Shown: positions 24,695 to 31,647 of the stretch, piece after piece
How positions within the stretch are numbered: position 1 is the stretch's first letter
How the letters are laid out: the number at the start of each line of letters is the position of its first letter
NCBI GenBank assembly: GCA_048201975.1
Contig: DBFBGQ010000072.1
Location: 1-38,016, forward strand
From: Egerieenecus sp048201975
Lineage (GTDB): Bacteria; Bacillota; Clostridia; Christensenellales; Aristaeellaceae
Direction: 5' to 3'
Length of the DNA stretch: 38,016 nt
Notes under the pieces: model-generated
Seen by the model: only the letters and a program-made list of their open reading frames with translations
Databases searched by the model: none
What the model was told of the DNA's origin: nothing
Position numbers and translations under genes: made by a program

Positions 24695-25674
24695 GGGGCT
24701 TCAACCTCCTTTGCCTGGGATGGTGCGCCGTTCTCTTGCCCGTCGTCGCCCTGGGTCAGCTCCAGGAACACGTCCTCCAGGCTGGCGTGGCTCTGGATCA
24801 TGCCCAGAATGGGTTTGCCCGCCTTGGCAAAGGCAAAAAACAGCGCCTCGCGGATATCCTGCTCCTCCTCGGGCTTGAGCTGCGCGCGGGTAACGCCCTG
24901 CTCTCCGGCGGAGAGCGCCATATCCTCGATGCCGGGCACCGTGTCCAGAATGGCCTTGGTTTCGGCCTCCGTGGCGCGGACATCCAGGGTGAGGGTGACG
25001 GTGCCGGCAAAGAGCGCCGTCAAGTTTTCCGGCGTGTCGCTGGCCACCAGGCACCCCTTGGAGATGATCATGATGGCGTCGCACACAGCCTGCACTTCGC
25101 TGAGGATGTGGCTGGAAAGCACCAGCGTGTGCTCCCTGCCCAGCTCCCGGATCAGCTCCCGAATTTCAATAATCTGCGCCGGGTCCAGGCCCACGGTGGG
25201 CTCGTCCAGGATGATGACCTCCGGTTTGCCCAGCAATGCCTGGGCGATGCCCACGCGCTGGCGGTAGCCCTTGGACAGGTTGCGGATCAGCCGGTTGCGC
25301 ACCTCCTGGATGTGCGTCTTTTCGATCACCGCTTCCAGCTGGGCTGCCCGCTCCTTGGCAGGCACGCCCTTGGCCCGCGCCACAAAGTCCAGGTATTCGG
25401 CGGGGGTCATGTCCATGTAGACGGGGGGCTGCTCCGGGAGATACCCGATGAGCCGCTTGGCCTGGGCAGGTTCATCGGCGATGCTGTGCCCGTCGATGAA
25501 CACCTCGCCTTCCGTTGCGCCCAGGCAGCCGGTAATGATGTTCATGGTCGTGCTTTTGCCTGCGCCGTTGGGGCCCAGAAAGCCGTAAACTTTTCCTTTG
25601 TCAATGGTGAAGTTGAGATCATTTACGGCGACGTGGTTCCCATAGCGCTTGGTCAGATGCTTAACTTCGATCAA
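24691..25674 (-). CDS. ABC transporter ATP-binding protein (GldA-like)
   Basis: 327 residues. Walker A LGPNGAGKSTTMN lies near residue 35, the Q-loop region GYLPEQPPVYMDMT near 95, the signature LSKGYRQRV near 135 and Walker B VIILDEPTVGLDP near 155, with catalytic Glu intact. A C-terminal extension (about 215-327) is typical of ABC-2 family ATPases. It is the first gene of a four-gene operon with permease, GldG-like and DUF4340 proteins. It starts 212 bp after the marR stop, with a marR terminator between. Confidence 0.93.
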   Translation of the reverse strand: MIEVKHLTKRYGNHVAVNDLNFTIDKGKVYGFLGPNGAGKSTTMNIITGCLGATEGEVFIDGHSIADEPAQAKRLIGYLPEQPPVYMDMTPAEYLDFVARAKGVPAKERAAQLEAVIEKTHIQEVRNRLIRNLSKGYRQRVGIAQALLGKPEVIILDEPTVGLDPAQIIEIRELIRELGREHTLVLSSHILSEVQAVCDAIMIISKGCLVASDTPENLTALFAGTVTLTLDVRATEAETKAILDTVPGIEDMALSAGEQGVTRAQLKPEEEQDIREALFFAFAKAGKPILGMIQSHASLEDVFLELTQGDDGQENGAPSQAKEVEAP

Positions 25675-25731
25675 TGCCGCGTCCCTCCATTTGCGCTGAT
25701 GATGTAACGCTATAGATTGTATGCCTTCAAC

Positions 25732-25749
25732 CTTAGAACAATCTTAGAA
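25732..25749. repeat. Tandem CTTAGAA repeats upstream of the ABC operon
   Basis: Two copies of CTTAGAA (25732-25738 and 25743-25749) are spaced 11 bp start to start, one helical turn, 58 bp before the ATPase start. This is a possible operator for the ABC operon, perhaps for the neighbouring MarR regulator (inference). Confidence 0.4.
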
Positions 25750-25807
25750 AGCGCGCGCAAAAGATGAAAAGTTCGTGGACGCATTGTGAAAAAATTATGA
25801 ACGCGCA

Positions 25808-25840
25808 CAAAAAAAGAACGTCCACGGAAAACGCGACGCT
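25808..25840 (-). terminator. Probable terminator of marR
   Basis: On the minus strand AGCGTC...GGACGTT forms a roughly 8-bp stem with one bulge around TTTTCC, followed directly by CTTTTTTT. A wider inverted repeat (CGTGGACG at about 25774, CGTCCACG at about 25819) overlaps it. Confidence 0.5.
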
Positions 25841-25886
25841 CTCACTTCCTTGGAGAAAAGGGATCCATCGCCCAGCGCGCCAGGAG

Positions 25887-26351
25887 TCACTCGTTGATGC
25901 GGCCAAGTATGCGGATTACCGTGCTCAGGGCCTTGTCCAGCTCCTTGAGCTCGGCGTGGGTATACCGCTCGGCCCAGCCGTCGACCTGCTGGATCAAGTT
26001 TTCCCGGACGGTCTGGAGCTTCTCCGTGCCCTGGGGGAGAATGTGGATGTTGACCACCCGGCGGTCGGCGTGATCCCGCTGGCGCTCGGCCAGGCCGTCG
26101 GTGATGAGCCGGTCGGCCAGGGGCGTGATGTTCGGCTTGGCGATGCCCAGCCGCTGGGAGATTTCGCTGACGGACATGGAGCCGTGGTCCTGCAATAGGG
26201 CCAGCACCTGCACATGGGACAGGGGAATATGGCATTCCCGCTGAATGGCGTCCAGGTGCAGCACGCGCTTACGGAAAATAGGCAGAGCATTAAATAGATT
26301 CTGCGCAATGCTCTGCAACAGGGCTTTATTATCGGCTGCTTTCTTAGACAT
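25887..26351 (-). CDS. MarR family transcriptional regulator
   Basis: 154 residues. A winged helix-turn-helix of MarR type: HVQVLALLQDHGSMSVSEISQRLGIAKPNITPLADRLITDGLAERQRDHADRRVVNIHILPQG, from about residue 45, flanked by dimerisation helices. The DRR wing and the TPLADRLI recognition helix are typical. The ATG at 26351 is selected over longer starts because GGAGGGAG precedes it and the -10 of a consensus promoter lies 44 bp upstream. It probably regulates itself and the downstream ABC operon. The ligand is unknown. Confidence 0.93.
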   Translation of the reverse strand: MSKKAADNKALLQSIAQNLFNALPIFRKRVLHLDAIQRECHIPLSHVQVLALLQDHGSMSVSEISQRLGIAKPNITPLADRLITDGLAERQRDHADRRVVNIHILPQGTEKLQTVRENLIQQVDGWAERYTHAELKELDKALSTVIRILGRINE

Positions 26352-26394
26352 ACAGACTCCCTCCGCGTTTCCGTGAAATAGCATATATGTGATA

Positions 26395-26423
26395 ATTATA
26401 AGCAGGAATCGTTTTTGCTGCAA
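26395..26423 (-). promoter_or_regulatory. Promoter of marR
   Basis: On the minus strand, -35 TTGCAG (26423-26418), 17-bp spacer and a perfect -10 TATAAT (26400-26395). An AT-rich palindrome (ATAATTAT) overlaps the -10 and could be a MarR autoregulatory operator. Confidence 0.72.
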
Positions 26424-26491
26424 GCCATGTTCGGGCAAAACCAGCCTATCAATGGCCATCTTTTTGGAAAAAACAGGACAAATATGGTAAA

Positions 26492-26531
26492 ACGCCGCCG
26501 GAGCTTGCTAGAAAACGGGGACGCCGCCGGA
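26492..26531. repeat. Direct repeat of ACGCCGCCGGA upstream of the motor operon promoter
   Basis: Identical 11-base copies lie at 26492-26502 and 26521-26531, a 29-bp period. They are 77-88 bp upstream of the -35 of the motor operon. No ORF covers them. Confidence 0.5.
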
Positions 26532-26578
26532 AAAAGAACTGCGGCGAAGCGCATCGCAGGAATTTACATCTTCCGCGA

Positions 26579-26607
26579 TTTACAATTGATGAAAAATCTA
26601 GTACAAT
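26579..26607 (+). promoter_or_regulatory. Promoter of the MotA/MotB-like (ZorAB-like) operon
   Basis: -35 TTTACA (26579-26584), 17-bp spacer, -10 TACAAT (26602-26607), 40 bp before the first start codon, which has a strong AAAGGAGG site. Confidence 0.72.
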
Positions 26608-26647
26608 AACATGTGATTAGCATCGTGCGCAAAGGAGGTATCCTTTC

Positions 26648-28192
26648 ATGCCCGATTTTTTTGGCCAGCTTTCCACGTACCTGCCTAACGCGATGGACTT
26701 TCTGGTGTACGCGGCGGAAGCGATCGTGGCCTTCACAGGCTTATTCAAGTGCCTGATTCCCCTGTGGAACAACCGGCGGTCCCTGCAGCGGGCGATTCGC
26801 CGGCTGCAAAACAGCGCGGGCACCAAGCGGGAGACGCCCATCTGGCAGGAGACCCGCTTTATGGGCCGGCGGCTGAAGGGTTCCTGGCAGCGCTTTCTGC
26901 AAAACGCGGAACAGCTGGACCGCCGGGGCCTGCCCTGTAGCGTGGAGGAATATATCAACGACGAGACGGTGATCAACGGTCCTGGGAACGCGCAGCTTGC
27001 GGAGCTGATCCCCACGCTGCTCACGTCCCTGGGCATTTTGGGCACGTTTATCGGACTGAGCCGCGGCATGAGCGCCCTGGATCTGTCCGATTCCCAGGGA
27101 CTGATCGAAGGCATCCCGAAGCTGGTGGAGGGCATGCGCTATGCCTTTGACACCTCAGTGGTGGGCACGGCCTGCAGCCTGGCCTTCAATATGCTCAACC
27201 GGGTGGCGGTGGGCTCCTGCTACCGGGCCATTGACGACTTCACCGAAAGCTTCACCACCCTGGCCATGCAGCGGCCCCTGGATAACGACGTGCAGCTCAT
27301 TTGCCAGAACCAGGATCGCAACGCGCTGATCAGCGCCGCGGCGGATACCTTGACCACCCAGATGGCCGGCAGCATCGAGCTGGCGGTCACCCGCGCGCTG
27401 CATCCTGTGGCCCAGTCCATGGACAACTTCCTGGTGGGCGCCACCCGATCCCAGGTGGAGGGGGTGGGACGCATCGTCAACGCCTTTGTGGCGGACATGA
27501 ACGCCTCGCTGAACCATCAATTCCTGGAACTGGGCGAAACCATGACGCAGATCAACCAGCACCAGCAGATGGCCTTTGCCCGGGTGGAGGAGTCCCTGCA
27601 GAGCGCACAGACCATCGTGGCTGATGTGGGACGGCTGCATCAGGTGTCCGGGGAGATTATGGAGCACTTTGAGCAGTATGTGAAGGAGCTGGGCGAGGCG
27701 CGCCGCCGGGACGAGCAGTTTGAGCAGAAAACCGGCGACCTGCTGCAGCAGATGCGCGCCTCCTGCGAGGCCCAGGAGCAATACATGGGCCGCCTGCGGG
27801 AGTGGCAAAGCGAGCTGGAAAACGGCCTGGCCCGGTTTACCCAGGCGGGGAAGGATCAGCTCAGCGGCATGCGCAGCGGCAACGAGCAGCTGACGCGCCA
27901 GCTGGGCGAAGCCTCGGAGAACGTGGCGAAGAACGCCCAACAGCTCTCCGGCAGCTATGCCAGCTTTGTGCAGCATGTGGTGGAGGGCTTGAGCCGCGCC
28001 CTGGGCATGTTTGACCAGAACATGCATAGCCTGATGGAAACCTTTGGAGAAAAAGTGGACCGGATGAGCAAGGACGGCACCAGCGGAGAGACCGCCAAGC
28101 AGCTGGGACAGATGCAGCAGGCCATGGCCGCCATGACGGAGGCTATGGAGCGGGCGACCACCAGCCTGGAACAGGTGGCGAAGGGGGCCTGA
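26648..28192 (+). CDS. MotA/TolQ/ExbB-type proton channel protein with long cytoplasmic tail (ZorA-like)
   Basis: 514 residues. Three hydrophobic segments are visible: about 14-38, 117-140 (IPTLLTSLGILGTFIGLSRG) and 164-186 (AFDTSVVGTACSLAFNML). The last two with GMRYAFDTSVVG form the MotA_ExbB core. Residues about 190-514 are a long polar, mostly helical tail rich in Gln, Glu and Ala, likely coiled coil. A channel core plus a long C-terminal tail is the ZorA arrangement, unlike plain MotA (cytoplasmic loop) or ExbB. The product should form a ring around the MotB-like protein encoded 4 bp downstream. Zorya partner genes are missing, so anti-phage function is not implied. The tail probably projects into the cytoplasm and could carry torque to an unknown partner. 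Confidence 0.82.
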   Translation: MPDFFGQLSTYLPNAMDFLVYAAEAIVAFTGLFKCLIPLWNNRRSLQRAIRRLQNSAGTKRETPIWQETRFMGRRLKGSWQRFLQNAEQLDRRGLPCSVEEYINDETVINGPGNAQLAELIPTLLTSLGILGTFIGLSRGMSALDLSDSQGLIEGIPKLVEGMRYAFDTSVVGTACSLAFNMLNRVAVGSCYRAIDDFTESFTTLAMQRPLDNDVQLICQNQDRNALISAAADTLTTQMAGSIELAVTRALHPVAQSMDNFLVGATRSQVEGVGRIVNAFVADMNASLNHQFLELGETMTQINQHQQMAFARVEESLQSAQTIVADVGRLHQVSGEIMEHFEQYVKELGEARRRDEQFEQKTGDLLQQMRASCEAQEQYMGRLREWQSELENGLARFTQAGKDQLSGMRSGNEQLTRQLGEASENVAKNAQQLSGSYASFVQHVVEGLSRALGMFDQNMHSLMETFGEKVDRMSKDGTSGETAKQLGQMQQAMAAMTEAMERATTSLEQVAKGA

Positions 28193-28196
28193 GCGC

Positions 28197-29183
28197 ATGG
28201 CGAAGATCATCCATCGCCGTGCCAGCCGCGGCAACAACGGCAGCCATTGGATCGGCTATTCGGACATGATGGCATCCCTGCTGCTGGTGTTCGTGCTTAC
28301 GCTTTGCTATAGCATGTATCTGTATTTCAGCACACTGGAAACGAAGACGGCGGAGCTGGACGAGCAGCGGGCCGTGGTGGCCGCCCAGCAGTCCACCCTG
28401 GATGAGCAGACCCTGCGCCTGGAGGCGCAAACCGCTCAGCTGACCCAGCAGCAGGCCGAGCTGGAGTCCGCCCAGGCCAGCCTGGCGGAGCAGCAGGCGG
28501 CGCTGGAGGCGGCGAACGCCACGCTGGCTTCTCGGGAGGAGGAACTGGCGTCCCTGCAAACGCAGCTGGCCCAGCAGCAGATTACCCTGGACGCCCAGGC
28601 GCAGGTCCTGGCCAGCCAACAGGAGGCCCTGGATTCCCAAACTGCGAAGATTGACGACCTGGTGGGCGTGCGCACGCAAATCGTTTCCGAGCTGAGCAGC
28701 ACGCTGAACGCCTCCGGCCTGAAGGCCACCGTGGACCCCAACAGCGGCGACATCACCTTGGACAGCGCCGTGTTTTTCGAAACGGCGTCCTATACCATCA
28801 AGGCGGATGGACAGGCCATGCTGGATCAGTTTATCCCCGTCTACCTGAGCGTATTGCTTCAGGAAAAGTATTCCGATTACCTGGGGCAGATCATCATCGA
28901 GGGACACACGGACACGGTGGGCGAGTATTTCATGAACCTGGAGCTGAGCCAGAACCGCGCCCTGAGCGTGGCCAAGTACTGCCTGCAGATGAGCTCCCTT
29001 TCGGAACAGCAGCGGGAGATGCTTCGCTCCATTCTCACTGCCCAGGGACGGAGCTACTCCGATCCCATCTATAATGCGGACGGCACGGTGAACATGGAGC
29101 AATCCCGGCGGGTGGAGTTCAAGTTTAGCCTGCGCGACGCGGAAATGATCGACGAAATGAACCGCTTGCTTCAGGGGCAGTAA
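28197..29183 (+). CDS. MotB/OmpA-family stator protein with coiled-coil stalk (ZorB-like)
   Basis: 328 residues. A basic cytoplasmic N-terminus leads to one membrane helix (about 24-45) preceded by Asp23 in GYSDMMASLLL, the position of the ion-binding Asp of MotB/ZorB. Residues about 46-156 are heptad-like repeats (Leu/Ala spaced by Gln/Glu, e.g. LAEQQAALEAANATLA), a roughly 110-residue coiled coil. The OmpA-like peptidoglycan-binding domain (about 185-312) has EGHTDTVG with Asp239 and NRALSVAKY with Arg254, 15 residues apart as in OmpA, and ends SRRVEFKF. It should anchor the motor to the cell wall. The coiled coil could span the distance to a thick Gram-positive wall (inference). Confidence 0.87.
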   Translation: MAKIIHRRASRGNNGSHWIGYSDMMASLLLVFVLTLCYSMYLYFSTLETKTAELDEQRAVVAAQQSTLDEQTLRLEAQTAQLTQQQAELESAQASLAEQQAALEAANATLASREEELASLQTQLAQQQITLDAQAQVLASQQEALDSQTAKIDDLVGVRTQIVSELSSTLNASGLKATVDPNSGDITLDSAVFFETASYTIKADGQAMLDQFIPVYLSVLLQEKYSDYLGQIIIEGHTDTVGEYFMNLELSQNRALSVAKYCLQMSSLSEQQREMLRSILTAQGRSYSDPIYNADGTVNMEQSRRVEFKFSLRDAEMIDEMNRLLQGQ

Positions 29184-29221
29184 CAGGCTGCTTCCGGAGC
29201 TGCATACGGAGGAGGAGAACC

Positions 29222-29704
29222 GTGAAGATTGTCGCGGTTTTGCTGGTCATCGCCCTGGTGGTGGCGGTGTGCGGCGTGGGATACCTGTACATGACCGCTT
29301 CAGTGACGGTCACCGCCGTAGGCATGACGGCCACGGAGGCCGCCGCGCAGCAGGCGACCTTTGATAAGCTCAAAACGGACCTGGAGCAGGGCAGCCTGGT
29401 GGGCACGCTTTTCCAGTCAGGGGCCCAGCTGGGCCAGGCGGAGGATTACCAGTTTTATACTTACACGGTGCGCCTGCGCAATAGCTGCATGCTCCTGTGC
29501 GATATGGTGGAGCTCCAGGTGACCCCGCGGGAAGGGGATATCCTGCAGATGGGCAACGTGCAGGCCAAAGCGCTGAGCGCAGGCGCCACGGGCGACATCA
29601 GCGCCACGGTGCTCACCACGGTGGACAGCACCCCCGTGCGCGAATTGATCATTACCTATTATGTCTGGGGCATCCCTTTTACGGTCAAAACCACCTACGG
29701 CTGA
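29222..29704 (+). CDS. Small membrane-anchored protein, unknown family
   Basis: 160 residues from a GTG start with GGAGGAG 5 bases before it. Residues 3-24 are a membrane anchor (VAVLLVIALVVAVCGVGYLY). The rest looks beta-rich and extracytoplasmic: YQFYTYTVRLRNSCMLLCDMVELQV, then ISATVLTTVDSTPVRELIITYYVWGIPFTVKTTYG, resembling the LEA/immunoglobulin-like folds of secreted accessory proteins, although I cannot assign a family. It lies 38 bp after the MotB-like gene, in the same direction, and is presumably a third subunit or a wall-side partner of the motor. Confidence 0.75.
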   Translation: MKIVAVLLVIALVVAVCGVGYLYMTASVTVTAVGMTATEAAAQQATFDKLKTDLEQGSLVGTLFQSGAQLGQAEDYQFYTYTVRLRNSCMLLCDMVELQVTPREGDILQMGNVQAKALSAGATGDISATVLTTVDSTPVRELIITYYVWGIPFTVKTTYG

Positions 29705-29847
29705 CGGCAAGCTTCGAGAACGGCCCTATCCATGGATGAGAATTCTGAAAAAAAGCAGATCATCAGCAGGAACCGGCAGGATGCATGTCGAAAAGAAAAG
29801 ATTCGGTATGACAAAAAACTAACAATTCTGTACTTGGAGGGTGCAAC

Positions 29848-31308
29848 GTGCGCAAATTTGACACGAATGTGCAGGAATTAAAGTACAAGGTCCTACGCGA
29901 GGTGGCCCGGTTGGCCAAGGAGGACAAGCTGGCGGAGGGCATCCCTGGCATTCCGGAGACGATTGTCCCTGGCCCCGTGGCTACCATGCGCTGCTGCATA
30001 TACAAGGAGCGCGCCATTGTCAACGAGCGCATCAAAATGGCGCTGGGCGGCCATGAGGACGTACCTGGCGAGGTGGAGGTGCTGCCCATCGCCTGCGACG
30101 AGTGCCCGGTGAGCGAGATCACCGTCAGCGACGCCTGCCGCGGCTGCATTGCCCACCGCTGCGCCAACGCTTGCCCCAAGGGCGCCATTTCCTTTGTGAA
30201 CCGCGGCACGCATACCCAGGCGCACATTGACCACAGCAAGTGCATCACCTGCGGCAAGTGCGTGGCGGCCTGCCCGTACAGCGCCATCACGAAGAACGTG
30301 CGCCCCTGCGAGCGGGCGTGCAAGCCTGGCGCCATCAAGATGGACGAGGATCGCAAGGCGCACATCAGCTACGAAAAGTGCGTTAGCTGCGGCGCCTGCG
30401 TCTATCAGTGCCCCTTTGGCGCCATCGTGGACAAGAGCTATATCACCCAGGTCATCAAGCTCCTCAAGGAGGCCAAGCAGGAAGGCGGCGCGCCGGTATA
30501 CGCGGTGGTGGCGCCCTCCATCTACGGGCAATTCTCGGACGTGACCACCGGCCAGGTGGTTTCCGGGCTGAAGGCGCTGGGCTTTTGTACGGTGATCGAG
30601 GCGGCCCTGGGCGCGGACCTGGTGGCGTATTTCGAGGCCCAGGAGCTGGTGGAGAAAGGTTTCCTGACCACCTCCTGCTGCCCGGCCTTTGTGAGCTACA
30701 TCAAGAAAAACTTCCCCAAGCTGGAGCAGCACATCTCCCATAACCTTTCGCCCATGGCCATGATGGCCAAGGTGATCAAGCGCGCGCATCCGGAGTGCAA
30801 GATCGTCTTCATCGGCCCGTGCGTGGCCAAGAAGGGGGAGCAGAAGCAGGAGCGGGTGCGGGACCTGGTGGATGTGGTCATCACCTTCGAGGAGCTGCAG
30901 GCGCTCATGGACGCCTACGACATTGACATGTCCACCCTGGAGGACGACGTGCTGAACAACGCCTCCTACTACGGGCGGGTCTTCGCCCGCAGCGGCGGCG
31001 TCCGGGACGCGGTGGAAGAGGTGCTGCGGGAGCTGGAGATCAAGCCGGAGCAGTTCACCCTCAAGCCCCTGGCCTGCTCCGGCCTGGAGGAGTGCAAGCT
31101 GGCGCTGCTCAAGGCCAGCAAGGGCATGCTGGAGGAGAATTTTATCGAAGGCATGGCCTGCGAGCAAGGCTGCATCGGCGGTCCCGGCTGCCTGACCCAT
31201 GGCCCCAAGGAAAAGGCCCTGGTGGACAAATACGGGCGGCTGGCCCTGGAGAAAAAGGTCAAGGACGCCGTGATCATCTTCGACGTGCTGGGCGGCGCGG
31301 ATGAATAA
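29848..31308 (+). CDS. [FeFe]-hydrogenase, group B-like
   Basis: 486 residues from a GTG start after GGAGGG. The N-terminal region (about 90-195) is rich in Fe-S motifs: CDECP, CRGCIAHRCANACP, CITCGKCVAACP, CERACKP and CVSCGACVYQCP. The H-domain shows L1 TSCCPAF (Cys277, Cys278), L2 GPCVAKKGE (Cys325) and L3 EGMACEQGCIGGPG (Cys438, Cys442), so all H-cluster cysteines are present. TSCCPAF in place of TSCCPxW and GPC in place of MPC match group B enzymes rather than the classical group A HydA. It probably takes or makes H2 with ferredoxin, but its physiological direction is unknown. It heads the hydrogenase signalling cluster. The start is weakly constrained. Confidence 0.85.
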   Translation: MRKFDTNVQELKYKVLREVARLAKEDKLAEGIPGIPETIVPGPVATMRCCIYKERAIVNERIKMALGGHEDVPGEVEVLPIACDECPVSEITVSDACRGCIAHRCANACPKGAISFVNRGTHTQAHIDHSKCITCGKCVAACPYSAITKNVRPCERACKPGAIKMDEDRKAHISYEKCVSCGACVYQCPFGAIVDKSYITQVIKLLKEAKQEGGAPVYAVVAPSIYGQFSDVTTGQVVSGLKALGFCTVIEAALGADLVAYFEAQELVEKGFLTTSCCPAFVSYIKKNFPKLEQHISHNLSPMAMMAKVIKRAHPECKIVFIGPCVAKKGEQKQERVRDLVDVVITFEELQALMDAYDIDMSTLEDDVLNNASYYGRVFARSGGVRDAVEEVLRELEIKPEQFTLKPLACSGLEECKLALLKASKGMLEENFIEGMACEQGCIGGPGCLTHGPKEKALVDKYGRLALEKKVKDAVIIFDVLGGADE

Positions 31309-31380
31309 GGCATTCCGCCGGCGGCATGCCTGCGGAAACCGTTGGGATCGATGAACGCGATTGATCAAGGAGGAAGCAAC

Positions 31381-31632
31381 ATGGTTAAGGTCAGCATCTG
31401 CGTGGGTTCCGCCTGCCATATGAAAGGAGCTTACGCAACGACGCAAATGTTTCAGGAAGCGCTGGAAAAGGCCGGCATCGCGGATCAGGTGGACCTGAGC
31501 GCCAGCTTTTGCATGGGCGAGTGCAAGGACGGCCCTTGCGTGCGGGTGGATGGGGTGAAGTTCCACCATGTGGATCAAAGCCGCGTGGAAAGCCTGGTGG
31601 CAGAGGAGATCCTTCCCCGGACGCAGGCATAA
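31381..31632 (+). CDS. Thioredoxin-fold [2Fe-2S] ferredoxin
   Basis: 83 residues. The cysteine pattern is C-x4-C (CVGSACHMKG, N-terminal) and C-x3-C (FCMGECKDGPC, middle), as in the NuoE/HndA-type thioredoxin-like [2Fe-2S] domain. It is followed by VRVDGVKFHHVDQ. Such small proteins shuttle electrons to or from NAD(P)H- or hydrogenase-linked partners. The ATG at 31381 follows AAGGAGG. It sits between the group B-like and group C-like hydrogenases and could carry electrons between them or to a diaphorase not encoded here. Confidence 0.9.
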   Translation: MVKVSICVGSACHMKGAYATTQMFQEALEKAGIADQVDLSASFCMGECKDGPCVRVDGVKFHHVDQSRVESLVAEEILPRTQA

Positions 31633-31647
31633 AAGGAGGCGGCGGCG

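Noticed and set aside
26648..29183. Flagellar MotAB stator
   Set aside because: The channel protein has three membrane segments with a long C-terminal tail rather than the MotA four-helix layout with a cytoplasmic loop, and no flagellar genes are nearby.
26648..29704. Complete Zorya anti-phage system
   Set aside because: Only ZorA/ZorB-like genes are present. No ZorC, ZorD helicase or ZorE nuclease is visible on either side; the flanks are MarR/ABC and hydrogenase genes.
29807..29835. Promoter ATGACA-17-TACTTG before the hydrogenase cluster
   Set aside because: The -10 is a poor match and it abuts the ribosome-binding site; not convincing.
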